The notes: generated by a model from the sequence alone, not told the origin. A DNA stretch of 64,000 bases from Daphnia pulex (GCF_021134715.1 NC_060024.1:5952001-6016000); one strand, 5' to 3'. Positions 11,573 through 23,434 are shown, numbered from the stretch's first letter. Numbers and translations are program-made.

Positions 11573-11863
11573 TTATCCCAACGAACCGCTTCCAATAGTT
11601 TTGGTGTTAGAAGAATTTTTACGATGGAATGTCTGATTTCGAATAGACTCCTCCAGCAGCACTTTGACCGTCTTTCTGCGTTCGTACTGATGTCTCGAAT
11701 GAATTTCATTTGGAGGTAAATCCAGCTCACTTTGAGGCGACCTCGTAATAAGATTTAGGCCTGTAACAGCACGGTGGCCCTCCGGGTTTTGTTGGTCGGG
11801 TTTCACCGGTTCATCACCAAGTGCGACAGCAATAAGAAATGTAAACAGCAACATCCCAATCAT
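11573..11863 (-). CDS. small secreted protein related to the 9.9-kb gene
   Basis: This 96-residue ORF starts with a signal peptide (MIGMLLFTFLIAVALGDE). It then reads KPDQQNPEGHRAVTGLNL, matching the KDQQNPERKTDLARLDL stretch at the same place in the neighbouring Gly/Tyr-rich protein. The Tyr/Gly repeat tail is absent; the mature part is basic and hydrophilic and ends SNTKTIGSGSLG. The minus-strand sequence just before the ATG ends TTTTTCAAG, an acceptor-like site, so a short upstream exon is possible as in the paralogue. Function is not recognised. Confidence 0.55.
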   Translation of the reverse strand: MIGMLLFTFLIAVALGDEPVKPDQQNPEGHRAVTGLNLITRSPQSELDLPPNEIHSRHQYERRKTVKVLLEESIRNQTFHRKNSSNTKTIGSGSLG

Positions 11864-11879
11864 AGGGCTACCTTGAAAA

Positions 11880-12810
11880 AGAATTGATTTTAATTTAAAC
11901 TATTGTGACAAAATGCTGCTGAGCGCTGTGTAGCTACCGTATCGAATTAGACTTGCCATTGGAGGAAAGATTGAGAAATCCTAGTCACTTTCTTTTTCCT
12001 TCTTCTTTTATGTGTTTTGAAGTTGGGCATCGTTGTCTCTGCGTCGAGTGGAAATATCTAAACGTTGAAAACACTTTCAAAAGTTTGCAATTGTGTTTCA
12101 TCTCTGGAGAATTAAAAAAATATGTAGGCCTATACAGTAGCTCATTTTTTAAACTCTCATTATTATGCATGTGCTGGGCTAAAGAAATTTAAAAAAAATA
12201 TGAATATCCATAGCCAATATAAAAAAATCATACTATTAATTTTTACAAAATAAATGATTGGCGTAAGAGTAAGACAAATATGGTGCACTTTCATGTACCA
12301 TATATTGTATAGGCCTATATCCTAAATTGCAAACTGCACATATAGAAATGCTAAAGAAGATAAGACAGGCGTATTTAAATAGAAAGAAGTTGGTTCTTAG
12401 GAAGAAATCGATCAAAATAGATTGTCTCCAGAGTCCAGACCATTCCTAAACAAAAAGTCGCTGAACTCTAAAGGGAGATATGAAGGATAGGCTGTTTGTG
12501 AATTGTCAGGTCAGTCACAGATGGCACAGGTTATTGCGGGTTATTGCCGTGCCCGAATGTATCTATTGAAAGGAATTATTTTCCCCATACAAGCCATCTG
12601 CTTCTGATTGGCAAAATCAGAGCAGAGCTGGACGCTCTTGAAATTAGACGTAAAATTATTTATTCCGTATTCGGACCCCAAGTTTTGGATTATTTTGTAT
12701 ATGTGTCGTTCTTTTAAAATCAGAGTTTCATTGAATTTTACTGTGGCCATTAATAGGATTACAGCCGAAATGAACGAAATATCTAGTCATCTCCCAGCAA
12801 ATAATATAAT
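11880..12810. other. intergenic, AT-rich, no clear gene
   Basis: Several short ORFs overlap on both strands, with no splice or protein signature. Palindromic AGGCCTA words occur at 12126 and 12311. The last part upstream of 12811 is the 5' region of the next gene. Confidence 0.4.
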
Positions 12811-13802
12811 ATGAAAGGAACAATTCCAACTCTGTGTTCACTAGTGTTCTTCGCGTGTCTATGTCAAAATGTTACATTTAGTGAAGTGCCTCTTCTACAA
12901 CAAATGACCGGTGAAGTAGCGGATATAACGAAACAACAGCCGGAAGAATCGGAAGAGGTTCCAAACGGTTCTGAGGACTCCGCCGAGTTTAAACTAAAAA
13001 TAATGCATAGGGCTGAAATTGGGCTGTCAATGGTGGACGCACTATTCACCATCCAGGAACTGATTGAAGAACGAGTCTTACCTCAACCGAAGACAGAGGA
13101 AGACATTTTGGAAATCGTCAAGCGACTGCTGGAAAAGCTCATCCATCCCAACGACGAAAGTCAGTACAAGAAAGTAGAGGATGTCATTTCCCGAGCCCTG
13201 TTCGATGTGGAGATGTCAGGCGGCCGGACAAACGGCGGTGCTTCGGAGTTTCAGAAATTGATGTGGCTTGAACGGGCGCGACATTTAAACGGCGAGATTA
13301 TTCTACTAATGGAAGGCTTGCTTGGCGAATCAGTGGCCGGCGCTGATTTAATGAATAATATCAAGGAAAATCTCAAAGTAAATGCTGGTAGTTGAATTTT
13401 AATACAAGTTCTTTTCATTAATTTTATAATTACATCTTGTATAGGTCCGTGTGTGTTATTTGATACTCACATTCACTTGTTTTTGCTTTGTAATTTTGAT
13501 TTCCTGTGCAGTGCAATGTCACACGGATGTCTGAAAAAATGAACCGATATGATAATCTGATCAAGACTGGACTGATGGCCTTCAATCACTTCGCCGTTCT
13601 TGGACAAATGCCCATAATGTAAGATATAATTTTCTATTCGGAATATTTGTGAGAAAATTAACCGAACATGACTGATTTGCTCGATTAACTTTTTAACAGG
13701 GAAGTAAGTCGTAGAAAGGCAGCTTTCAAGCAACGCAATGGCAAAGTGGCGGCCCGGAATGCAGAGCTCTCCGAGGAGTGTTTCAAGTTTCACACGAAAT
13801 AA
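12811..13802 (+). CDS. secreted alpha-helical protein of unknown function (258 aa)
   Basis: There are three exons: 12811-13377, 13512-13618 and 13700-13802 (TAA at 13800-13802). All have GT-AG borders and consistent phases. The first about 24 residues form a signal peptide (hydrophobic SLVFFACLCQNVTF). The mature protein is acidic at first (EESEEVPNGSED) and then rich in predicted helices with Leu/Ile heptad-like spacing (MVDALFTIQELIEERVL, EDILEIVKRLLEKLI). The tail is basic (RRKAAFKQRNGK). No known domain is recognised. AATAAA occurs at 13936 and a second AATAAAG near 14077. A secreted or haemolymph protein is an inference from the signal peptide only. Confidence 0.75.
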
Positions 13803-13941
13803 AAAGCGACACAACTACGAATCATGTTTCCGACCAAGTGGCAAACGTTCCCTCCGTTCTCTCACACGCAAAACACGACGGATATTAGTTGCCGTCTATA
13901 TAATACAGCTTATACACAACAGAAAACGGACCAAGAATAAA

Positions 13942-14991
13942 CGGCGCAATAGACAATTTTTTCATCTTCATGCTGTCAATTCAAAATCGATTGAAAATAT
14001 TTCTATATGCATATTTTTGTTGCAGGGTTCAAAGCAGTTCAAAGCAGCATAGGATCTTTGTTTCTGTAAAGCCTTAATAAAGTTGTTGCCTGACTGGAGA
14101 AGAATTTGAAAGGTGAAATACGATGTGCTTTCCCCCAAGGGCTTTTCACACTTGTTGCAGTGTACAGCACCACAGTTGGTTTATTGTAATAGGAGTTCGC
14201 TGAGGCAGCCGGAAAAAAAGAATACGAAAGACAGCAAGTCTGATGGTATTAAAAAATAAGGTTCAAAACAAAACTGCATACATATTAAATCACCCCAACA
14301 TTCCTATATTACAAAGAATGGGAACTATATAAATGACTTTGTCACTAAATATATAGGCCTATATGTGTAGACATTTTTCAACTAATATTTTTAAATCGAT
14401 AACCCTGCTTATCAGTACTTTTTAACTTCTCACTTTGGGTCCAACAAAGCAGCGAATGTGGGACCTTATATAAAAGTCAACTTGTTTTCAAGACAGATCA
14501 GCTTTTGTCCGCTTTTGTCTAACAGAAATATTAAATTACACAATGCTCCGTTGGTTAACGTATCCGTTACTTTGTCACGTGTTATATACACGATACAAAA
14601 TTTCTCATTAGAGCACGGCAATGTATATAGTATACGGTACTAGCAGAACATGTATAATGCTGAAGTTGTATAGTCTATATGACGTGATGTGCTGATGTCA
14701 AGGCAAGTTGTTGACATGGAAAAATTTAGGCCTATTTAATAGGCAATATAGGCCTATATAGTGCCAGCAACAAATTTGTCATAGACGAAGGGGTTGCGGT
14801 TGCCATTAATTGAAGATGGACGGATAAGCAGTGTTAATAAATACATTTTGCGGAAAATTATATATTGTCTGCCGCTGTCTGCATAAGCGGCATTCCAATT
14901 GGGCTGCATGATTTCGTTTGGAGAAGGAAAATTTAAAGGTGTCCTGAACGGGAAAGGGAAGATTGGCAGAAGGTACTATAATGAGGTTGTC
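13942..14991. other. intergenic stretch, no gene seen
   Basis: AT-rich sequence with several TATAGGCCTATA palindromes (14355, 14727, 14750) and no supported coding region. Confidence 0.45.
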
Positions 14992-15258
14992 CTAGTTAAC
15001 AGCCGGTGCGGATAAATTCACCACTGATGATGCAACCAAAGTAAAGGCTGCTGGGGCGTTGGCAACATTACTATAGCGAGAATAACCGAGAATAACAGCA
15101 GCTGGACTGAATTTTATACCTTTTGGCGGATGCGAATAAGGCGGCCGTGAGAGATTTGTGCTGTTACCTTGGAAAAAATTTGTGCATCTATATAAACTTA
15201 TATAAATGAAAACTGATGAAAAAGTTCTCGAACTCGAACGTTTACCAAAGGGAAACAA
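14992..15258 (-). CDS. possible terminal exon of an unrecognised protein
   Basis: This minus-strand ORF of 88 codons contains an acceptor-like TTTTTTCCAAG near 15170. The following Pro/Ala/Ser-rich part (RPPYSHPPKGIKFSPAAV, NAPAAFTLVASSVVNLSAP) resembles low-complexity cuticle-type tails. No start exon is found. It may be chance. Confidence 0.2.
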   Translation of the reverse strand: MFPFGKRSSSRTFSSVFIYISLYRCTNFFQGNSTNLSRPPYSHPPKGIKFSPAAVILGYSRYSNVANAPAAFTLVASSVVNLSAPAVN

Positions 15259-15292
15259 GAATTCATTGTTTTGTTTAAGTAAAATAAATGAT

Positions 15293-15366
15293 TGGCTCGT
15301 AAGAGGATCGAACTCATGACCTCCGCGTTATTAGCACGGCGCTCTAACCAACTGAGCTAACAAGCC
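15293..15366 (-). tRNA. tRNA-Ile (AAU anticodon)
   Basis: The minus strand folds into a complete cloverleaf. The acceptor is GGCTTGT with ACGAGCC (one G-U pair), the D-arm TTAGCTCAGTTGGTTAGAG, the anticodon loop CTAATAA and the T-loop GTTCGATCC. A near-identical copy lies at 40922-40995. Confidence 0.95.
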
Positions 15367-15999
15367 ATGGAAGATATTGAAATTTGCTATTAATAAAAAA
15401 AGTCAATAGAATACAGTTTAGCCTATTTCCTCCCGTAAATAAGTAAATTTTTTCGAATCTAACTTCATAAGACTAATGTCTGAAAATATTTCCTTTTTGT
15501 TACCTAAGAAATCTTGGCTTTTTGACAACCGGTAGGTTTTTTCTTCGTCTCTGCTTCTTTTCGCTTCTAGCCCAAGCCCGTGCCCAAATTCACGCAAGTA
15601 GCTAATTTGATTCGTTTGCCCCGGTTTGCCCCAGCAGGATAGAAGTAGTCTACAAAAAGTGGTGTCAAAAAGTGGTGCCTTTTGGAGGGTGTCCAAGTGC
15701 AGGTTTTCTGAATATAAGGGTGTTCTGTACTCGTGTTGTTGCGTTTTCCTCATTCCTCACGAACTGTTTTTTAAAAACCTTTCTTGTTGCTGTCCCTGAG
15801 AGGTCCAACACCACCAAGGAACACGAGCACTCGTGTCAGTCATTTTTCGTATTATCGGCATCAATATTATACCAACAACCGCATCAAACAAGGCTGGCCT
15901 ATAAGCAATGGCTTTTGTATTTCTCTTGGCCTTCTGAATATATCGTCTATAGGCCTAAAGTCTCAGCCGAGACGACTCTCGAGAGAAAGATTATATATA

Positions 16000-16991
16000 C
16001 AGTACCTACCAGAAGTTTGGAAACGCGCGAGAGGAGCGGAGAGAAGCTTATGTAAAAAGCCGATTTTCGCCGCGTTCCCCAAAAATCGGGTTTTTGACGG
16101 AGGGTAATGAAATTTTTTTTGGAAGTAGCCATAATAGTTGGCTACTTCCTGAATTTTTTTCAGATTTTTATATCTAAGGGGAGGGCAGCTACAAATGGAT
16201 CTAAAAATTTGGAAACACGCTGTAGAAGCGTATTAAAAAGTGGCTACTTTGCCGCTCTCTAATTAGGGAAAAAATAGCCCTACAAACACGCCAAAAAAAG
16301 AAAAATAAAGAGCTTCGTTAGCTCTATGACAAGTGTCATTTTCAAATTTTTTGAGTTTCATTTAATATAATGAATTTTAAATTGAAAATGAGATTTGTCA
16401 TTTTTGCCCATTTCTCCCCTTCTATCCCACCCCGCGGTGTTGTCGCGATTTCTCTTTGTTTCATTTTCCTAGGAAGGGTAAATATCGCCTACTAGAGCAA
16501 AGGCGAAAATTTCCCCCCTCCGAAAATGAAACAAAGGAGAAATCGCGACAACACCGCGGGGTGGGATAGAAGGGGAGAAATGGGCAAAAATGACAAATCT
16601 CATTTTCAATTTAAAATTCATTATATTAAATGAAACTCAAAAAATTTGAAAATTACACTTGTCATAGAGCTAACGAAGCTCTTTATTTTGCTTTTTTTGG
16701 CGTGTTTGTAGGGCTATTTTTTCCCTAATTAGAGAGCGGCAAAGTAGCCACTTTTTAATACGCTTCTACAGCGTGTTTCCAAATTTTTAGATCCATTTGT
16801 AGCTGCCCTCCCCTTAGATATAAAAATCTGAAAAAAATTCAGGAAGTAGCCAACTATTATGGCTACTTCCAAAAAAAATTTCATTACCCTCCGTCAAAAA
16901 CCCGATTTTTGGGGAACGCGGCGAAAATCGGCTTTTTACATAAGCTTCTCTCCGCTCCTCTCGCGCGTTTCCAAACTTCTGGTAGGTACTG
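16000..16991. mobile_element. 992-bp near-perfect foldback element with Tc1/mariner-like ends
   Basis: Two arms of roughly 480 bp are almost exact reverse complements around a short spacer near 16480-16510. The ends are CAGTACCTACC and GGTAGGTACTG, bordered by TA on both sides (15998-15999 and 16992-16993). CAGT-type ends plus TA borders indicate Tc1/mariner mobilisation. No transposase ORF is present. Half-copies of a related family occur at 43681-44225 and 50505-51096. Confidence 0.9.
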
Positions 16992-17264
16992 TATGTATAG
17001 AGTCGACTTTCTCCAATTTACATATTGGAAAGCCATAGAAAGCGTCAACCGGCGTCAAAATTGAAAGAGGAAAACAAAAGTGATAGAGAAGAAAACATTT
17101 TTCATTTTTTATTCAAATTTTTTTTTTATATTTGGAAAAACTGAGCTCTTTCTCACACTAAAAAAAACAAGTGTAAAAAAAAAATAGTATAGCATAGGCT
17201 ACAACAATAGATTCGAACTAATACTAGATTTTCTCTCCCCCCCCCGGAAGATTCCAACCTAATA

Positions 17265-18227
17265 GGGGAGAATAGTAAGGGTTGGCACAATTTTTTTTTA
17301 TTTTCTCTCCCATTTCCCTCCATCAATAACTTTTTTATATCTTTTGGTCTTAAAACAGAGCAAAAATCCTTTTATCTTGAACGTGTTTTTTGAAAATTTT
17401 ATTAGTTATTAGTTTCAATTAAAAGCCTGGGGGCAGGTCGCTCTTTTCTAATTATTTAGCTCTGTATTTAATTTTAAAAATTTAGCTTTTAACCATGTGT
17501 GCATCATTATCTTGCGCACTAATATTGGAAATTTGAAGAATTTGTGACTAGCCGTTTTGAAGATAAAAAGTAGAACACTTTTTGACTTTTCTCGTTTCTG
17601 ATGTAAGATTTTTCGAAAAGCTTTTTCAGATAATTTCTTTTGGAATAATGATAAAAATATTTAAAAATACTAGTGAAATAGAGAATTTTATCCTCTATCG
17701 ACTATATGTAAAGGCGTAAACAGAAAAATAAATTATGTGGCTTAAAATATAGTTTTGTGTAGACAGCCTTGTTGGGGCTATTTCTGCCTTTCACTGTAGG
17801 GCTAGTTGGCTCATGGAAAATTGCCATAGCTGAGAATAACTGAATTTTTGAATAAGCTCAAATTACTTATGGATATTAAAAACTAACCAAAGCAATTATA
17901 TAAAAGCAACCCTGAAAAAAAACGTTGTTATTATGATTTATTCTATCAAAATCGAGGTTTAAAATGAACCCCCGTATCGCCTGTTATCCCATTAGAATTA
18001 CAGGGAAAGACAAAGGGCCCCGTTGTAGGGGCTTGTTGTGTCATTTTGTTTTCGGTTGATAACTTTAATAACGCTGGAATTGTAACTTATAACATTTTAA
18101 AAAAATACGTTCAAGATAAAAGAATTTTTGCTCTTTTTTTAAGACCAAAAGATATCAAAAAGTTATTGATGGAGGGAAATGGGTGAGAAAATAAAAAAAA
18201 TTTGTGCCAACCCTTACTACTCTCCCC
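17265..18227. mobile_element. TA-flanked MITE, GGGGAGAATAG family
   Basis: The termini are inverted repeats of about 130 bp beginning GGGGAGAATAGTAAGGGTTG, with TA at 17263-17264 and 18228-18229. The interior is AT-rich without ORFs. The terminal GGGGAGA is shared with the elements at 4098, 18459, 28571 and 35582, although the inner sequence differs. Confidence 0.85.
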
Positions 18228-18458
18228 TATAAGGTCATTAGACCTAATATAACATAAATAAAAACATAACTCGAGATACTATATAGGTTATATCGGCCTA
18301 CTTTTCGCATACTTTTTCTGTTTGGACGTGAATATAAAGACAATGAATTTCCTTCGGGAAGCTATATGCTATACCTTTTCATCTCAATGATTCTGATAAA
18401 TGAGCTGTACGTAACTGTGTGTGACTGAGTGTACGGTAAATCAGCTATACGTCATATA

Positions 18459-19224
18459 GGGGAGACCACACAGATATTGGACAGTTCCGGTTTTCGCCCC
18501 CATACCTCCCATCCCCTTACACGAAAGAGAATTTTTTTTGCAAAAAAAACGCGGAAATAGTTTCCGCACACCCAAGATTTTTTTCAATTATTTACCTTTA
18601 AAAGTATAAAAGTTATTGAGATTTGAATTTTTTCGTGTTTTTTTACCAGACCGGGGTAATATTGGACAGACGCCTGTACCATGTTAGACAGGAATCACAG
18701 GATATTATAAGAGGGATAGGATGAATAAAACATTATGAAAAAACAAGGAAATGTAGATCTTAATGTGGTTAAACCCCCACAGAAATTTTGGAAATGATAT
18801 CTTTAAAACTGGAAAAGATTTCCTATAGAAAAAGAATTGCAACTTTTACATGGGGCGAGATAGGGAAAAAATGTAAGTGGCACTGAAGTCTTTCGTTAAG
18901 ATAGAACAATTTCCCTGTCCCAAATTACCACGAGAGACCGTCCTCCACTAAAATGTGAATATCGTCTAAACTATCATACTTAAAAATAAAAATTTTCACA
19001 ATTTTCCCCGTTAGTGGGGAAAAAATTTGCGTATTTTTTCCGTGTTTTTTTTATTTCTTGAATATCTCAGGAAATAACCATGAGATTTTCATGAAACTTA
19101 TTACAGTTAATGCTTACACTACAAAAAATAAACTGTAGAAAAATAGGATTTTTAAAATCATCTTTACTATTTTTACTGACCCTGTCTAACGTGGTACAGT
19201 GTCCAAGATGGGTCCGGTCTCCCC
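18459..19224. mobile_element. TA-flanked MITE, GGGGAGACC family
   Basis: It begins GGGGAGACC and ends GGTCTCCCC, with TA at 18457-18458 and 19225-19226. Inner subterminal sequence is also roughly inverted (TTGGACAGTTCC on the left, TGTCCAAGATGGG on the right). No ORF. The termini match the palindromic 214-bp element at 28571-28784. Confidence 0.8.
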
Positions 19225-19226
19225 TA

Positions 19227-20918
19227 TAGGTTAGGCCAATTCCTTTCAGTACTACAGCTAGTCCCGCAGTTAGCTAGCCTATATGGAATGAACTATTCCC
19301 CGCCCACGCTACGTCTAAACAAATCACTTTGGGCTGAGCAGGCACGCCCCTTTTTTCTTGCTGTCCCTTTTTCAGTTCAGATCAACGACTAGTGTTCTGT
19401 GTTCCTGTTCCACATTTCCTGTTAAGCTTTCGTCGACAACAGAACTGTTTTCGTTGTTTCGTTTCATTGATAATGCAAATGTTTACATCGTACCCCTTTA
19501 AACTTTAGTGGCTTATTTTTAGTGTTAAATAAACTTAATGGGAAGTAAGTACTTTCTTGCCTGTACAGTTTGTTTCAATTAACGAATTGTACGTGCAAGC
19601 AAACTTCCAACTTCCAACAAAGTTTATTTAATTTTAAGTTTGTGGGTTTTCCTTTTCTATAGCAAAACTTTGAACTTGTTAGCAAAGAATAAACGAAGAT
19701 AATTTTAAAGGGAATAATGTATCAATATTTGACGCCAGATGGCGAGAGACATTTGCGAATTTTTAAAAATCTAACCTATATGTTGTCGGTTTTGATGTGA
19801 AAGTCACTTAAAGGTAGCCGCGAGCAAAAATAAATACTAAAAGCGAGCAAATCCATCGATATTTTACCGATACCGTTCAGAATGTTGCAATCTGCAAACC
19901 AATTTGCGATTTATCGATTCTTCTGTCCGAACAGTTTAACAACGTGTCCATCTAATCGGATTTTGCGTAAAACCGAAAGGTGAAATCCGCAATTTTCTAG
20001 CTAGCATAGTTTTTAAGTAATTTAAGATAAGAGCAGAAATTGTATCGTTTTTTCGGGTTTTTAACATCAGTTTTTGGGCAAACCAGACCGTTAAAAAAAA
20101 CTAATTTTTTAAGAAAGAAAGGTGTTGCCCCCCTCTACACACATCTCGCCCCGTTTTGTTCTCTGAGGTATATTACCATCAGAGATATCCAGCCAGAGAT
20201 CTTTGCCGAATTGTTGCGGGCAAAGTAAGAATTTAAGTCCTCTGATTTTCATACATAGTGTTAATTGATATTTCATTAACAATTTAAAAAAATTGCTACT
20301 TACGAAGAAGCAGATTTTTGCTTGCGATTTTTGAAATCGGAAGCTTTTACACAATTTAAAGCTAATTTACTAGACTTAAAAATAATATTAAAAAAAACAA
20401 ATACAACCAAACGAAAGCTCGCAAAAAACTGAAGAAGAAACTTATATTTAAATTTCTTAAAAAATTTAATGATAGGGACAAAACATAAAAAATAAAAAAT
20501 CGCCGGTAAGAAATCCTCTACGGCAAAATGAAAAAAAAAAAAAAACGATTTTCATTTTGCCATATCTCGCAAAATACTATTCAAAAAACAAAAAACATTT
20601 GGAAATCAGTGTTTCATAACGATATGAATCCACTGTCCAAATTTTAAAAAAAATCGGTTACTTACCCGCGCCCAATATCTGACGGATCGGCGTGGATTGA
20701 CCCCACTTCCTCCGTCTATTTAAGGGAAAACAACCAACTACCCAAACCCCAAAGATGAACATTACCCAAATGAAACACTGCTACGGCCACTACATAGTTA
20801 CATAGTCCAATGAATCTGATCTTATCCAGCGGCCAGGCCATAAACACATGCCTGTTTAGGCCTATCGCGGCTGAATTCAGTAGATAACCTATACTTACCT
20901 TTATACTAACAAGCTGGG
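19227..20918. other. non-coding stretch with a dispersed repeat
   Basis: No supported gene. The part at about 19955-20100 (CTAGCTAGCATAGTTTTTAA and GGGCAAACCAGACC) recurs at about 50085-50240. The segment 19290-19560 has weak similarity to 43190-43510, both containing a GTCGACA..CAGAA core. Confidence 0.4.
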
Positions 20919-21050
20919 ATGAAACCCAATGAGGGTTATACTAGACGAGGAACCGGCCGTGAGCCCTAGTTCCTCGTGGCACTAGCTAAAATGAAACCCA
21001 ATGAGGGGTGTACTATACGAAGAACCGGTCGTGAGCCCTAGTTCCTCGTG
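20919..21050. repeat. 72-bp tandem duplication with hairpin potential
   Basis: Two direct copies start at 20919 and 20991 (ATGAAACCCAATGAGGG). Each contains an inverted pair, ACGAGGAAC with GTTCCTCGT in the first, around CCGGCCGTGAGCCCTA. Confidence 0.75.
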
Positions 21051-21059
21051 ACAATATGC

Positions 21060-21495
21060 GCTACAGTTCACGCTCCTGTGGATCTGGCAGACAAGTTTAT
21101 GTTAGCTATTGCTTTCATTATTTGCTGCAGTTCCGTCTGTCAGTCGTTTTTCTCATTCTATTCTTGTTCTACTTTCTTATGAGATTCTGCTTTTTCTGTA
21201 AGACGGCACAGGTCTACTGCTGAGCTGGGCTCTTCTCATATTCTGGATTGTCGCATCGTTGAATCCGGCTTCCATTGCCGTTGTCTATGTTGTTAGGTCA
21301 ACTTTACTATTTGGCCCTAGCGAATTATTATAAGAAGCTGCCGCTCTCCTTAGCTTTGACTGAAAGAATTTCAGCATTTGCTCGTCTGTTCATCCAGCTT
21401 CTGTGCCAACTCTGTTAGCTTTCATTAGCCAACCTTCGAACGTAGTGTTATCGTCGAGGTCGCCACTAAATTCTGGGATGTCCTTTCTGTAGTTT
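21060..21495 (-). pseudogene. decayed LTR-retrotransposon gag fragment
   Basis: A minus-strand frame reads IPEFSGDLDDNTTFEGWLM and then TDEQMLKFFQSKLRRAAASY, a pattern typical of retrotransposon gag (PEFSGD, FEGWL, LR.AA). It is interrupted by stop codons, including one where a Trp would be expected in AGWTDEQ. An LTR-like sequence lies to its right at about 21772. Confidence 0.6.
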
Positions 21496-21771
21496 ACAGC
21501 TGCTAGGTTCAACATTCCAGCTGTCATGGCCGCTAATGGGTGGCTGTTGGGTTTTGGAGCATTTCTTCGTCAGTATCTGTCTTCCGGGCGGAGTATGCTT
21601 TATGGGTTGTTGACAGGCTTTTATCGAATACACGATATTCACTTGAAATTTGGTCGAATATCTAAAAAAAACTCCCCGTATGGAAATTTTTGGGACAATA
21701 ATCATGTGATTAAAACGCCTGATTTATTCATAACAATTTGGGACGGATTAATTGTTGATATATTGTAACGT

Positions 21772-21960
21772 ATAGGCGTGTATTCGACTGATGACTACTC
21801 CAAGAGCCCCTCCCGATACAGTGCAGTTGCATGGTTATATACTAGCTGGCCGTGACCGGATGTCTAAGTCACACTACAGGTTCGCCAAAATTCCGACATA
21901 ATCTTAAAGCGTGGTCAATGACCATGTGAAATCCCCCCTTCCAGATGCATTCGTCCTGTC
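21772..21960 (-). repeat. LTR-like fragment related to the 34.8-kb LTR
   Basis: It begins TGTAACGTATAGG and shares ordered blocks with 34845-35121: TTATATAC, then GGCCG, then GCGTGGTCAATGACCA. The far boundary is not sharp. Confidence 0.4.
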
Positions 21961-22038
21961 CTGCGTAGGTAACGGTCGGGCGTAGGTGTAACGTTTGGAG
22001 TCGTTCTTTTCTTCCTTTCCGGCTTTCTGGCCTTACCG

Positions 22039-22254
22039 GTGACCACGGGTGATGGGTCGAAAAGAAAATACAGAACGCTACCGAGTTATTTAAAACAACT
22101 TAGGCGCATATTGTTGCGCCTACGGGAGGCAGCAACAGCCGCCCGCCGAAATCTGGACCAAATCAGGCGACTCGCGTACGATGGCGATATCGTCGAAATT
22201 GGAATCCAACAGCTGTTAGGAGATCAGGAGATGGACACCGAGGACGACGAGTAA
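22039..22254 (+). CDS. second exon of an unrecognised multi-copy protein family
   Basis: The 71-codon ORF reads TLPSYLKQLRRILLRLREAA, then AARRNLDQIRRL and ends in acidic MDTEDDE. Close relatives occur at 32648-32860 (minus) and 29405-29620 (minus). The basic amphipathic helix followed by an acidic tail is conserved across copies, which argues for past coding function. In the 32.6-kb copy this exon lies downstream of an exon like the one at 22772-23434; here the two are on opposite strands, so the copy is rearranged. It is probably part of a retroelement. Confidence 0.5.
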   Translation: MTTGDGSKRKYRTLPSYLKQLRRILLRLREAATAARRNLDQIRRLAYDGDIVEIGIQQLLGDQEMDTEDDE

Positions 22255-22771
22255 CCAAAAAAAGGAAACAAGTATTGTACATGTAAAGATTAAGAAAATC
22301 ATTGCATTTTCCCCCTAAGGTTATCATTTTAGTAAAATAAGAACGGACACATTATTTACGTGTCCTATTGATTTAATGCACTTTATAATTCATTTTCTCG
22401 TCTTATTCTAGTATAGCTTTTGTCTCCTTTTCCCAATTTTTTTACGCCATTTTAACTGTTTTCTTTTCAAAAAAAAAAAAATAGTCAGATGTCCCACGTG
22501 AGCGTAAGAATTTATTCAAAAAAAAATAACAAAACGAAGAGAATCAGAAAGAAAATCTTTTATTGTTCGAAGGCGGCACAGTACAGGAAGAGTTTTAGCC
22601 AACGAAAAAAAATAAAAGAGTCAGTTGTCACGATGAGGCGGAAGAAGCCGGTACTGGTCGTCCTGATCCAGTGGACAAATGGGCGTCCATGTCTCTCCGA
22701 AAAGTCTAATAAGCAGCTATACGCTCCTGCGTAGTATAGCCTGAAGTAAACAAAAAAAAAAGGATTTTTAT

Positions 22772-23434
22772 TTATGGAATATATACAATAATAGTGAAGA
22801 GAATAGCAAAAAAAATGGAGAAAATAGAGTACTTACTCGTTAAAAGAGTGGCCAAATAATTGGCTTCGAGAGAATGCTGAGTCTCAAAGTCATACGGCTC
22901 AGCAGGGCTCGACGAACCCTGCGACGAAACCAGTGGCGACCTGGAGCCATCATCTGATGAACGGCCAGCCACCAAAGTCGGCGGCCAGATGGGGACGAGC
23001 GCCGGCATACTGCCGACGCTTTGCCCCCTTCCTGACAGCGACGCGGGCGGGGGCTGAGGCACCACGGTAGATACAAACGGGCGGAATGCTGAGCGAACCG
23101 GGCTTGATGGCCGCACGAACGATTCTACGACAAAGGGGCCGGAACGGCCACCCGCCGGAACACGCAGAGGCACTCCGACACTTTTTCGAGCCGTCGGCCG
23201 AACGAAGCCGGAACGGCCAGCCACCGGAGGCACTACGGAGCCAGCTTGGCTTTGGGATGGCGGCCGAACGAAGCCAGAAGGGCCAGCGGCCGGAACAAAA
23301 CGCGGCGATTCGGGACAAACCCGAATAACGAGGGGAGGAACTACCGATACCGAAGGCACCTGGGGATTCCCCGCATTTGAACTAGCGAAGGACTCCGCAT
23401 AAATGACGCGCTTAAAATGTTTAGGGCGCGGCAT
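22772..23434 (-). CDS. first exon of the same multi-copy family (Pro/Ser/Arg-rich)
   Basis: The 220-codon ORF starts MPRPKHFKRVIYAESFASS. It has internal repeats of the type GPSGFVRPPSQSQAG / GRSGFVRP and ends with PYDFETQHSLEANYLATLL before a conserved GTAAGTAC donor near 22840. The C-terminal segment is about 75% identical to the copy at 32868-33218. The repeated SGFVRP modules suggest a disordered protein. No known domain is recognised. Confidence 0.5.
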   Translation of the reverse strand: MPRPKHFKRVIYAESFASSNAGNPQVPSVSVVPPLVIRVCPESPRFVPAAGPSGFVRPPSQSQAGSVVPPVAGRSGFVRPTARKSVGVPLRVPAGGRSGPFVVESFVRPSSPVRSAFRPFVSTVVPQPPPASLSGRGQSVGSMPALVPIWPPTLVAGRSSDDGSRSPLVSSQGSSSPAEPYDFETQHSLEANYLATLLTSKYSIFSIFFAILFTIIVYIP

